In this document: in pieces, positions 24,240 to 32,525 of the stretch
Position numbering within the stretch: position 1 is the stretch's first letter
Layout of the letters: the number at the start of each line of letters is the position of its first letter
NCBI RefSeq assembly: GCF_036227125.1
Contig: NZ_CP109435.1
Span: forward strand, 6,820,001 to 6,884,000
Reading direction: 5' to 3'
DNA from: Streptomyces sp. NBC_01485
GTDB taxonomy: Bacteria; Actinomycetota; Actinomycetes; Streptomycetales; Streptomycetaceae
Length of the DNA stretch: 64,000 nucleotides
Position numbers and translations under genes: made by a program
Notes under the pieces: generated by a model
The model's input: only the letters and a program-made list of their open reading frames with translations
What the model was told of the DNA's origin: nothing
Database searches by the model: none

Positions 24240-25169
24240 ATGGCGACGCTCACCGAGGCACCCCCGCCGCTCTCCCCGACGGCCCCCGCGAAGGCGCCGC
24301 CGCGCAGGCGAGGGCGCTGGACGCCGTACTGGCTGCTGCTGCCCGGGCTGCTCTGGCTGATCGTGTTCTTCGCGCTGCCGATGCTCTACCAGGCCTCCAC
24401 GTCCGTGCAGACGGGCTCCCTGGAGGAGGGCTACAAGGTCACCTGGCACTTCGCGACCTACTGGGACGCGCTGACCGAGTACTGGCCGCAGTTCCTGCGC
24501 TCGGTCCTCTACGCCGGTGCCGCCACGATCCTGTGCCTGGTCCTCGGCTACCCGCTGGCCTACCTGATCGCCTTCCGCGCGGGCCGCTGGCGCAACCTGA
24601 TCATGATTCTGGTGATCGCGCCGTTCTTCACCAGCTTCCTGATCCGCACCCTCGCCTGGAAGACGATCCTCGCGGACGGCGGCCCGGTCGTCGAAGTGCT
24701 CAACACGCTGCACGTCCTGGACGTCACCAGCTGGCTCGGCTGGACCTCCGGCGACCGGGTCCTGGCGACGCCGCTCGCGGTGGTGTGCGGTCTGACGTAC
24801 AACTTCCTGCCGTTCATGGTCCTGCCGCTGTACTCCTCGCTGGAGCGCATCGACGTGCGGCTGCACGAGGCGTCGGGCGACCTGTACGCGAGGCCGAGCA
24901 CCACCTTCCGCAAGGTCACCTTCCCGCTGTCGATGCCCGGCGTGGTCGCCGGGACGCTCCTGACCTTCATCCCGGCGGCCGGCGACTACGTCAACGCCGA
25001 ACTCCTCGGCTCGACCGACACCCGCATGATCGGAAACGTCATCCAGACGCAGTTCCTGCGCGTCCTGGACTATCCGACGGCGGCCGCCCTTTCCTTCATT
25101 CTCATGGCCGCGATCCTACTCATGGTCACTTTCTACATCCGCAGGTCCGGGACGGAGGAGCTGGTCTGA
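24240..25169 (+). CDS. potB: Polyamine ABC transporter, permease subunit 1 (PotB-like)
   Basis: The 309 aa membrane protein has six main hydrophobic segments, the first at residues 33-52 (YWLLLPGLLWLIVFFALPML), preceded by a Pro/Arg-rich cytoplasmic tail. The ABC-permease EAA-type loop HEASGDLYARPSTTFRKVTFPLSMPG near residue 215 is the ATPase docking site. FIPAAGDYVNAELLGS is a conserved PotB segment. The ATG follows the potA stop after one base, and the stop abuts potC, so the three genes are tightly coupled. Confidence 0.92.
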   Translation: MATLTEAPPPLSPTAPAKAPPRRRGRWTPYWLLLPGLLWLIVFFALPMLYQASTSVQTGSLEEGYKVTWHFATYWDALTEYWPQFLRSVLYAGAATILCLVLGYPLAYLIAFRAGRWRNLIMILVIAPFFTSFLIRTLAWKTILADGGPVVEVLNTLHVLDVTSWLGWTSGDRVLATPLAVVCGLTYNFLPFMVLPLYSSLERIDVRLHEASGDLYARPSTTFRKVTFPLSMPGVVAGTLLTFIPAAGDYVNAELLGSTDTRMIGNVIQTQFLRVLDYPTAAALSFILMAAILLMVTFYIRRSGTEELV

Positions 25170-25982
25170 ATGCCTTTCGTCAACGCACTTCTCAACTGGC
25201 TCAAGCGCTATTTCGTGGTCATCGCGGGACTTCTCACGCTCGGCTATCTCCTGCTGCCGAACATCGTCGTCACGGTGTTCTCCTTCAACAAACCGAAGGG
25301 CCGCTTCAACTACCAGTGGCAGCAGTTCTCCACGGACGCCTGGAAAGACCCGTGCGGGGTCTCCGGACTGTGCGGCTCGCTCTCGCTCAGCCTCCAGATC
25401 GCCATCTGGGCGACGATCGGCGCGACCCTCCTCGGCGCGATGATCGCCTTCGCGCTGGTCCGCTACCGCTTCCGCGCGCGGGGCGCCGTCAACTCGCTGA
25501 TCTTCCTGCCGATGGCGATGCCCGAGGTCGTCATGGCGGCCTCGCTGCTCACTCTGTTCCTCAATCTGGGTGCACAGTTGGGATTCTGGACGATCCTCAT
25601 CGCGCACATCATGTTCTGCCTCAGCTTCGTCGTGACGGCCGTCAAGGCCCGCGTCATGTCGATGGACCCGCGCCTGGAACAGGCCGCCCAGGACCTCTAC
25701 GCCGGACCGGCGCAGACCTTCCTGCGCGTCACCCTGCCCATCGCCGCCCCCGGAATCGCCGCGGGCGCGCTGCTCGCCTTCGCGCTCTCCTTCGACGATT
25801 TCATCATCACCAATTTCAACGCGGGCTCGACCGTCACCTTTCCCATGTTCGTCTGGGGTTCGGCACAGCGCGGAACGCCCGTCCAGATCAACGTCATCGG
25901 CACGGCCATGTTCCTGGTCGCCGTCCTGCTGGTCCTGACCTCGATGGTCATCGGAAACCGCCGACACCGGTACAAGGCATAG
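25170..25982 (+). CDS. potC: Polyamine ABC transporter, permease subunit 2 (PotC-like)
   Basis: The 270 aa membrane protein begins directly after potB. It has an N-terminal helix (VVIAGLLTLGYLLLPNIVVTVFSFN), further helices and the docking loop EQAAQDLYAGPAQTFLRVTLPIAAPG near residue 170. The SFDDFIITNFNAGSTVTFPM segment is the PotC/PotI signature that shapes the pore. It pairs with PotB to form the channel. The FAD oxidoreductase begins 16 bases later, so import and catabolism share a transcript. Confidence 0.93.
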   Translation: MPFVNALLNWLKRYFVVIAGLLTLGYLLLPNIVVTVFSFNKPKGRFNYQWQQFSTDAWKDPCGVSGLCGSLSLSLQIAIWATIGATLLGAMIAFALVRYRFRARGAVNSLIFLPMAMPEVVMAASLLTLFLNLGAQLGFWTILIAHIMFCLSFVVTAVKARVMSMDPRLEQAAQDLYAGPAQTFLRVTLPIAAPGIAAGALLAFALSFDDFIITNFNAGSTVTFPMFVWGSAQRGTPVQINVIGTAMFLVAVLLVLTSMVIGNRRHRYKA

Positions 25983-25998
25983 GGCATAAGGCGGCGCC

Positions 25999-27402
25999 AT
26001 GAACCGGTGGATCACCTCTCTCTCCGACGCCCAGCCGGTCCCGTACTGGCTGGAAGACCCGGACAAGCCCCACCCCGAGCCCGCGCTCACCGGCGCCGAG
26101 ACCTGCGATCTGCTGGTCGTCGGCGGCGGCTACAGCGGGCTGTGGACCGCGCTCGTCGCCAAGGAGCGCGAACCGCTGCGGGACGTGGTGCTGGTGGAGG
26201 GCCGCGAGGTGGGCTGGGCCGCCTCGGGCCGCAACGGAGGCTTCTGCGCGGCCTCCCTCACCCACGGGCTGCCCAACGGACTGGCCCGCTGGCCGGACGA
26301 GATCCACCGGCTCCAGGAGCTGGGCGCGCGCAACCTCGACGAGATCGAGGCGGCGATCGCCCGGCACGGCATCGCCTGCGACTTCGAGCGCACCGGCGGG
26401 ATCGACGTCGCCACCGAGACCTACCAGGCGTGGGAACTGCGCGACTGGTACGAGGAGCTCGACCGCAGGGGCCTTGCCGACGGCCTGGAGTTCCTCGACG
26501 CCGACGCGGTCCGCGCGCAGGTCGCCTCGCCCACCTTCGAGGCGGGACTGTACGACCGCGCGGGCGTGGCCATGCTGCACCCCGCCAAGCTGGCCTGGGG
26601 CCTGAAGCGGGCGTGCCTCCGGCTCGGCGTCCGCGTCCACGAGCACACGCCCGCGCTGGACCTGAAGCCGTACGGCGCCGGGATGGCCGTCCGCACCCCC
26701 TACGGGCAGGTCCGGGCCCGGCAGGTCGCGCTCGGCACGAACATCTTCCCCAGCCTGGTCAGACGGGTGCGGGCGTACACCGTCCCGGTCTACGACTACG
26801 CGCTGATGACCGAACCGCTGACCGCCGCCCAGCTCGACTCGGTCGGCTGGAAGAACCGGCAGGGCCTCGGGGACTCCGCCAACCGGTTCCACTACTTCCG
26901 GCTCTCCGCCGACCAACGGATCCTGTGGGGCGGCTACGACGCGGTCTACCCCTACGGGGGCCGGGTGCGCGCCGAGTACGACGACCGGCCGCAGACGTAC
27001 GCCAAGCTCGCCGGGCACTTCTTCGGCTGCTTCCCGCAGTTGGAGGGCGTCCGCTTCACGCACGCGTGGGGCGGGGCGATCGACACCTGCTCGCGCTTCT
27101 CGGCGTTCTTCGGGACGGCGCACCACGGGAAGGTGGCGTACGCGGCCGGGTACACCGGCCTGGGTGTCGGGGCCACCCGGTTCGGCGCCGAGGTGATGCT
27201 GGACCTGCTGTCGGGAGAGCGCACCGAGCGGACGTCGCTGGAGATGGTCCGCAAGAAGCCGCTGCCCTTCCCGCCCGAGCCGTTCGCCTGGACCGGCATC
27301 GCCCTCACCAAGTGGTCGCTGGCCCGCGCCGACGCGCACGGCGGGCGGCGCAACCTGTGGCTGAAGACGATGGACCGGCTGGGGCTGGGCTTCGACAGCT
27401 GA
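25999..27402 (+). CDS. FAD-dependent amine/amino-acid oxidoreductase (PuuB/DadA-like)
   Basis: The 467 aa protein has an N-terminal dinucleotide-binding motif GGGYSGLWTALVAKE (about residue 38) and the DAO-fold segments GREVGWAASGRNGGFC, GVAMLHPAKLAWGLKRAC and YAAGYTGLGVGATRFGAEV. This is the layout of gamma-glutamylputrescine oxidase PuuB and related amine oxidases. Being the last gene of the polyamine uptake operon, it probably oxidises an imported polyamine or its derivative. No gamma-glutamylputrescine synthetase is in the window, so free versus glutamylated substrate is open. Confidence 0.85.
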   Translation: MNRWITSLSDAQPVPYWLEDPDKPHPEPALTGAETCDLLVVGGGYSGLWTALVAKEREPLRDVVLVEGREVGWAASGRNGGFCAASLTHGLPNGLARWPDEIHRLQELGARNLDEIEAAIARHGIACDFERTGGIDVATETYQAWELRDWYEELDRRGLADGLEFLDADAVRAQVASPTFEAGLYDRAGVAMLHPAKLAWGLKRACLRLGVRVHEHTPALDLKPYGAGMAVRTPYGQVRARQVALGTNIFPSLVRRVRAYTVPVYDYALMTEPLTAAQLDSVGWKNRQGLGDSANRFHYFRLSADQRILWGGYDAVYPYGGRVRAEYDDRPQTYAKLAGHFFGCFPQLEGVRFTHAWGGAIDTCSRFSAFFGTAHHGKVAYAAGYTGLGVGATRFGAEVMLDLLSGERTERTSLEMVRKKPLPFPPEPFAWTGIALTKWSLARADAHGGRRNLWLKTMDRLGLGFDS

Positions 27403-27497
27403 CGCGTCCGGTACCGCCGACAGTCGCGGTGTGACCTGGTTCACCCCTACGGGTCGCCCGAACCCGCGTAATGCTCGCCGTGCAGCGCCCTCTCCCC

Positions 27498-27522
27498 CTC
27501 GTGACGCGACCGCGTCCACGAG
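27498..27522 (+). promoter_or_regulatory. Hairpin just upstream of the 27.5 kb hypothetical gene
   Basis: CTCGTG (27498-27503) pairs with CACGAG (27517-27522), and the inner ACGCG/CGCGT bases can continue the stem. It ends seven bases before the AAAGGGAGGA ribosome binding site, so it could affect translation start or act as an operator. A TGTGA-N6-TCAC sequence at 27430-27444 upstream resembles a Crp site but is weak. Confidence 0.35.
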
Positions 27523-27540
27523 TGAAAGGGAGGACTTCAC

Positions 27541-27993
27541 ATGGCTGGGGCGAAGACGGCTGTCGAATGGCTGGCATCCGTCGCACCGGATCCCGAGGCA
27601 TGCCGCCGGGAATGGGAGCGCAACCCCCTGGGGGTGGCGCTGCTGCCCGCGGGCAAGGCCTGGGACGTACTCATCCTGCCGGGCGAACTCGGCTATCCCA
27701 CCCTCGACGTACTGACCCGGTTCCTCGATCAGCCGGGCCCCGTGCTCGTCGACTTCGGAGACAGCCGCATGGGCTTCTTCGTGGCGCCGGGCACGGCCGC
27801 CCGCTGGCTCGGCACCGGCATCCGCACGGCCGGGGCCGGCACCTGGATCGTCGTGCCGTACCCGGGCCGCTCGACCAGGGGCGTGCGCTGGCTGGTCCCG
27901 CCGGACGGCTCCGGCACCCTGACCGACCCGGCGCTCCTCGAACTGGCGATGCACGAGGCGGCGGCGGGACTCGCCGGGGGAGGGAACGGCTGA
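27541..27993 (+). CDS. Conserved actinobacterial protein of unknown function
   Basis: The 150 aa product follows a strong AAAGGGAGGA site. It is a compact, soluble, mixed alpha/beta chain: an N-terminal helix (TAVEWLASVAPDPEACRREW), then GVALLPAGKAWDVLILPGE, VLVDFGDSRMGFFVAPGTA and WIVVPYPGRSTRGVRWLVPPDG. The alternating hydrophobic strands with a PG-rich pattern recall the N-terminal domain of bifunctional primase/polymerase-like proteins of actinomycetes, but no catalytic DxD is present, so I do not assign a function. It stands alone between the polyamine operon and the convergent PucR gene. Confidence 0.75.
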   Translation: MAGAKTAVEWLASVAPDPEACRREWERNPLGVALLPAGKAWDVLILPGELGYPTLDVLTRFLDQPGPVLVDFGDSRMGFFVAPGTAARWLGTGIRTAGAGTWIVVPYPGRSTRGVRWLVPPDGSGTLTDPALLELAMHEAAAGLAGGGNG

Positions 27994-28083
27994 CCGACCG
28001 GAACAGCCCGTTACCGTCCCCGGCCACCGACCTGGTCGGGGCCAGCGCGGTAACGCCGTAGATCCCTTCGCAGGTCCCTTTCA

Positions 28084-28107
28084 CGTCGGCCGTCCGTGCG
28101 GCCGACG
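28084..28107. terminator. Bidirectional terminator between convergent genes
   Basis: CGTCGGCCG (28084-28092) pairs perfectly with CGGCCGACG (28099-28107) across a six-base loop. It sits in the 180-base gap between the plus-strand hypothetical gene and the end of the minus-strand PucR gene. Confidence 0.65.
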
Positions 28108-28173
28108 CGGACCTCCGCGGTCCCATCGGCCTGCCGTCCGTCCGGCATGCGGCCTGTTCAGCCGGGCAGTCCG

Positions 28174-29796
28174 TCAGTCCGTCGACGTGGCCTTCAACGC
28201 GAGCCACAGCTCCATCCGGACGTCCGGGTCGTCCAGCGAACGCCCGAGGATCTCCTCGACCCGCCGCATCCGGTAGCGCAGGGTGTGCCGGTGGACGCCC
28301 AGGTCGGCCGCCGCCGCGTCCCACTGCCCGTGCCGGGAGAGCCACGCCCGCAGGGAGGCCACCAGGTCGCCGCGGCCGGTCGCGTCGTGCTCGTGCAGGG
28401 CGCGCAGCAGGCCGTCCGCGAACGCCTTCACCGCGTCGTCCGCGAGGAGGGGCAGCACGGAGCCCGCCGCGAGCCGCTCGTGCTCCACGAGGACCCGGCC
28501 CCGGCGCCGCGCCACGGACAGCGCCTGCTCGGCCTGCTTGTACGCCGCTGCCGCCGCGATCGGCCCGGCCGGCGCCGACAGGCCGACGACCAGGTGGCTG
28601 TCGTTCGCCGCCTCGCCGTCCGCGCGCGTTCCCTCCAGCGACGTCGCGTACCGCGCGCCCGCCGCCACGGTCGCGCCCCCGTCCGTGGCCAGCACCACCA
28701 GCCGCGCGCCCTGGGGCACCACGAGCACGGCCTCCCCGGCCCGCGCGGCCGCCGACTCGACGACCTCGACGAGAGCGCCGAAGGGGTCACCGGCCGCGTC
28801 GGCCGGAGGCGAGGCTGATGCCGAGGCCGACTCGGCGACGATCACCCGGAACGGGGCGTCGAGCAGTTCGCCGTACAGGTCCCCGGCGACGGCGCGCGCG
28901 TGGTCCGGTTCGCCCGCCAGCAGCATGCGCAGCACCGCCGCGCCGATCCGCTGCTGCGCCTCCTGGAGGGAGCGGGAGCGTTCCGTGGCGAGGGTGAGCA
29001 GGGCGATCGCCGAGTGGACGGCGTACCGCTCGGCGGTGCCGAGCGCCGCCGCCGTGCCGACGGCGAGCGCGGCGCGGGGGCGGCGGCCGGTGCCCAGGGA
29101 GTGCAGTTCGACGCGGTCGTCATGGCGGTCGTCGGCCCCGGAGTGCTCGCTTCCGCCGCCGCCCCCGACGACCGCCGAGGCCGGGGCCGGCCGCTCCCGC
29201 AGCCGCTCCACGTCCGCAGTGAGCCGCGCGGCCCGCCGGCCCGCCCACTCCGGCGCGGCTCCCACGACGGCGCCCGAGGCGTCGTACAGCGCCGCCCACC
29301 CGTCGACCTGGGCGGCGAGCGCCCCGAGCAGCCCCTCGGGGCCGTCCGTCAGCGCCTGCTTCGTCAGCTCGCGCTGGGCCGCGAACCCGTCCGTCACCGC
29401 CCGGTACTGGTCGGCCGCGATCGCCGCCGACACCGCCTTGCTGATCGCGAGGAACGGCGTACGGCGCGGTACCTCCAGCAGCGGCAGGCCCTCCTCCTCG
29501 GCCGCGTCCACCAGCGCCTCCGGGATCTCCTCGTAGGTGACGCCGACGGCGAAGCCCAGCCCCACCACCCCCGCCTTGACCAGCCGCTTCACATAGCGCC
29601 GCATGGCCTCCGGGTCCTCCGCGTCCAGCTTCAGCGCGGTGATCAGCAGCAGCTCCCCGCCCTCCATGTACGGCACGGGGTCCGCGAGTTCGCTGACATG
29701 CGCCCAGCGCACCGGCACGTCCAGCCGGTCCCCGCCCGCCCGCACGGTCAGCTTCAGCGCGGAGTGGTGGAGCAGCGAGGCGAGCGTGGGAGGCAT
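28174..29796 (-). CDS. PucR-family transcriptional regulator
   Basis: The 540 aa protein has the PucR N-terminal domain (residues 1-125; LRVRAGGDRLDVPVRWAHVSE-like start and ELLLITALKL), a central GGDEF-like/CdaR region, and the C-terminal HTH_30 domain (DLGVHRHTLRYRMRRVEEILGR). PucR-type activators control purine, allantoin, proline or GABA/polyamine breakdown. Its position between the polyamine operon and gabT suggests a polyamine or GABA signal, but the ligand is inferred. The middle holds a Ser/Asp/Gly-rich linker (VVGGGGGSEHSGADDRHDD) that may be flexible. A direct repeat lies 28 bases upstream of the start. Confidence 0.88.
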   Translation of the reverse strand: MPPTLASLLHHSALKLTVRAGGDRLDVPVRWAHVSELADPVPYMEGGELLLITALKLDAEDPEAMRRYVKRLVKAGVVGLGFAVGVTYEEIPEALVDAAEEEGLPLLEVPRRTPFLAISKAVSAAIAADQYRAVTDGFAAQRELTKQALTDGPEGLLGALAAQVDGWAALYDASGAVVGAAPEWAGRRAARLTADVERLRERPAPASAVVGGGGGSEHSGADDRHDDRVELHSLGTGRRPRAALAVGTAAALGTAERYAVHSAIALLTLATERSRSLQEAQQRIGAAVLRMLLAGEPDHARAVAGDLYGELLDAPFRVIVAESASASASPPADAAGDPFGALVEVVESAAARAGEAVLVVPQGARLVVLATDGGATVAAGARYATSLEGTRADGEAANDSHLVVGLSAPAGPIAAAAAYKQAEQALSVARRRGRVLVEHERLAAGSVLPLLADDAVKAFADGLLRALHEHDATGRGDLVASLRAWLSRHGQWDAAAADLGVHRHTLRYRMRRVEEILGRSLDDPDVRMELWLALKATSTD

Positions 29797-29823
29797 ACGG
29801 CCTTCAGGTCTAAGAGTCGAGAA

Positions 29824-29850
29824 GAGAGGCGATCTGTGAGAGGCGATCTG
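29824..29850. promoter_or_regulatory. Direct repeat in the pucR promoter region
   Basis: GAGAGGCGATCTG occurs at 29824-29836 and 29838-29850, a 14-base period, 28 bases upstream of the regulator's ATG. Such closely spaced direct repeats may be an autoregulatory binding site. Confidence 0.4.
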
Positions 29851-29928
29851 CGGTGGTGATCTTTTGGCCGCCTCGTATGAACGGCCCGTGTCGATTCTGC
29901 CTCACTGGAGGAGAAGCCGGACGTGGCT

Positions 29929-32280
29929 TCAGCCCCGCAGATCCACCAGCAGCGGCGGCGCGTGTTCGCCCCGCACGCTCGTCAGGGACAGCACCGCGTG
30001 GCCGGGGGGCACCTCGTGCGCCAACCGGGACGCCGACCACCGCTCCCGTTCGACCTGGCGCACGGTCACCGCGTCCGTGGTCACCGCCTTGCCGGTCACC
30101 AGCTTGCGCAGGGCGTGGATGGCGCGGGTCATCGGCTGGTCGGCGAAGACGGTGTGCTTGGCGACCTCCGTGGTCTCCACCCACTCGGTGCCCCAGCTCT
30201 GCGCGAACCTGCTGCCGTCCCAGGTGGTGACGCCGGCGAACGCCATCCGGCAGCCGACGGCCCCGTACAGCGGCCCGTGCAGCGCCTCGGGGACGTCGCC
30301 GACCGTGCGCAGGGCGAGCACCACGCCCGCGTTCTGCGAGCGCAGCCGCTGGAGCCGGCGCACCGACCCGTCGGTGACCGTCCCCGTCGCGTCGTCCAGG
30401 ACCAGACAGGCGAAGTGGCCGCGCCGCTCCCGTACGACGGTGTGGAACTGGGCGAGCACCAGCCGGGTGATCAGCCGGGCGGCCTCCTCGTGGCCCCGCT
30501 CGGGCAGGTCGATACGGACCCGCAGCGGGTGGTGGGCGACGGCGCGCAGCGAGAACGTCCGGTGCGCGTCGCCGCCACCGCCGAAGAACTCCGCGAACAC
30601 CGGACGGCTGAGCAGCGCCAGCCGGTCGGCGAGGGCCCGGCCCGGGTCGCCCGGCGTCCCCGTCTGACGGACGCGCGCCTCCAGCTCGCGGCGCATCACC
30701 TCGTCACCGGCCACCGCCTCCCGCAGCGCGGCCAGCGCCGCCGGCTCGCCCTCCAGGAGTTCGCGCAGCTCGGGGAGGGTGGGGAAGCGGCCGTGCGCGG
30801 TCCGGTAGGGGCCGAGCAGTTGGGCGAGAGCGGTGGTGGCGCCCTGGCCGCTCACCGTGTCGAGGTCGCCGACCAGAGCCTCGGCGAGGATCGCGGCGGC
30901 CTCGTCCGGGTCGTCGGACTCTGCGTACGGGTCGAGGTCGTGCACGGACGACGGGTCGCCGATCCGGACGATCACGTCGAACGCGGAGTCGGCGCCCAGC
31001 GGGCCGCTGCCGGGCGACGACACCGCGACGACCGCGCACGCCCCGGTGAGCGCCTGCAGGGCCAGCGCCTCCGTCAGCGGTTCGAGCAGCGTCCGCGTCT
31101 TGCCCGAGCCGGACGGGCCGACGGCCAGCAGCGAGGTGCCCAGCACGTCCGGGCCGAGCGCGGCGCCCGCGTCGTGATAGGTCACCGGCGTGCGCTCGGC
31201 GGCCACCCAGCGGCCGATGCGCACCTGCCCGGCGAGCAGGTCGTGCCGGGCGGTGCGCCGGGGCAGGTCGCGGGCGCCGGACGGGTGGGTCCAGGCCGCC
31301 CCGCCCTGCCGCAGCACGGTGTCCCGGAAGTCGGGCAGCCCCGCCGTCCACGCCCGCCGCACCCGCGCGCAGTCCACGTCGTTCATCCGCCCGCCGGCCA
31401 CCTCCCCGGTCAGCAGCTCGGCCGCCTCGTACTGCCCGGCGTCCCGCAGCTCGGGCCACTGGGCGAGGGGCCGCTCGGCGGCGGTGCCGGCGGCCGCCGC
31501 AGGGTTGCGACGGGCGGCGAGTCGTTCCTTCACGTACGGCCACCAGCCGCCGACCTTCGCGAACGGCCACACCACGAGCAGGGCCATGACCGCGTAGAGG
31601 GCGTTCACGAACAGGGGGGAGCGGAAGAGGTCGTAGCCGCCGGAGACCAGGGCGACGAGGGCGAAGACCGGTTGCTCGACCGGCAGCGGGTCCCAGCCGA
31701 GACCGAGGGCCTCGGGGAAGACGAAGCTCAGGGCGGCAAGCGCGCACAGCAGGGCGAGCGCGGCGCGGGCGGGCTGCGTCCGGCGGCCGACGAAGTGCCG
31801 TACGGTGTCCGGCCAACTGCCCAGCCGGCCCATGCCGCAGACGAGGACGGCGAAGAAGACGCCGTCGTAGAGGATGCGGGCCTCCTCGCCCTGCCAGCTC
31901 TTCGCGGAGGCGATCGTGCCGCCCCACCACCAGTCGCCCGGGGTGAACAGCCGCAGCAGCGTGAACTGGTACGGCACCGCGCCCTGCCGCCACAGCGACC
32001 ACAGCACGAGCGCCACCACCAGCGGCACCAGCATGCCCACCACCGTCACCGGCGCCAGCCGCTCCGCCGGCCGGGCGCCCTTCGGCAGGCGGTAGCCGAA
32101 GCGCCAGATGCCGGGCTTCGCGGCGGGCCGCTCCTCGTTCAGCCACTCGGCGGCGGCGGAGGAGAAGGGTTTCGCGGCCGGGGCGTGCGCCGGCCGTGGC
32201 GGCACCTGTGCGGGCCCCGCCGGGCGCGGCACCGGATTCGCCTGCGTGCCCCGGACGTCCCGCGTCCCGTCGCTGTCCAT
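29929..32280 (-). CDS. TraG/FtsK-like membrane ATPase (chromosomal, Streptomyces-type)
   Basis: The roughly 783 aa protein has a Pro/Ala-rich N-terminus, several membrane helices (about residues 70-230, e.g. VTVVGMLVPLVVALVLW, LLCALAALSFVFPEALGL), and a cytoplasmic P-loop domain with Walker A GPSGSGKT (about residue 375) and a Walker-B-like HFACLVLDDATG. It ends with an RLAHEVPPGHAVLSL-type segment. This resembles conjugation coupling proteins and FtsK translocases, but no relaxase, mating-pair genes or oriT are nearby. Start: ATG 32280 is preceded by AGGGGGCAGGGG, whereas ATG 32316 (12 residues longer) lacks a binding site. It is divergent from gabT. The role is unknown. Confidence 0.78.
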   Translation of the reverse strand: MDSDGTRDVRGTQANPVPRPAGPAQVPPRPAHAPAAKPFSSAAAEWLNEERPAAKPGIWRFGYRLPKGARPAERLAPVTVVGMLVPLVVALVLWSLWRQGAVPYQFTLLRLFTPGDWWWGGTIASAKSWQGEEARILYDGVFFAVLVCGMGRLGSWPDTVRHFVGRRTQPARAALALLCALAALSFVFPEALGLGWDPLPVEQPVFALVALVSGGYDLFRSPLFVNALYAVMALLVVWPFAKVGGWWPYVKERLAARRNPAAAAGTAAERPLAQWPELRDAGQYEAAELLTGEVAGGRMNDVDCARVRRAWTAGLPDFRDTVLRQGGAAWTHPSGARDLPRRTARHDLLAGQVRIGRWVAAERTPVTYHDAGAALGPDVLGTSLLAVGPSGSGKTRTLLEPLTEALALQALTGACAVVAVSSPGSGPLGADSAFDVIVRIGDPSSVHDLDPYAESDDPDEAAAILAEALVGDLDTVSGQGATTALAQLLGPYRTAHGRFPTLPELRELLEGEPAALAALREAVAGDEVMRRELEARVRQTGTPGDPGRALADRLALLSRPVFAEFFGGGGDAHRTFSLRAVAHHPLRVRIDLPERGHEEAARLITRLVLAQFHTVVRERRGHFACLVLDDATGTVTDGSVRRLQRLRSQNAGVVLALRTVGDVPEALHGPLYGAVGCRMAFAGVTTWDGSRFAQSWGTEWVETTEVAKHTVFADQPMTRAIHALRKLVTGKAVTTDAVTVRQVERERWSASRLAHEVPPGHAVLSLTSVRGEHAPPLLVDLRG

Positions 32281-32525
32281 CGCCCCTGCCCCCTGAGCAG
32301 CCGTTCCGTCCACCATCAGCGAGTCAATCTAACGCGCCCGCAAGGGGAGTTCACCGCTTACGCGGCCGGGCCCGCGACGAGCACCGGCCGGCCCGCACTG
32401 TCCACGGCGGACAACCGGCTTCGCCGACACCGCCCACATGGAGCATGCCCACCTTCCGTCCCCGGTCCTAGCCTGCGACAAAAGAGGTAAGAGTCCGCAA
32501 GGCCGTACACCCCCAGGAGCCCCTC

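Noticed and set aside
27430..27444. Crp-type site TGTGA-N6-TCAC after the FAD oxidoreductase
   Set aside because: It lies 100 bases before a gene of unknown function, deviates from the Streptomyces Crp pattern at the key G, and may be chance.
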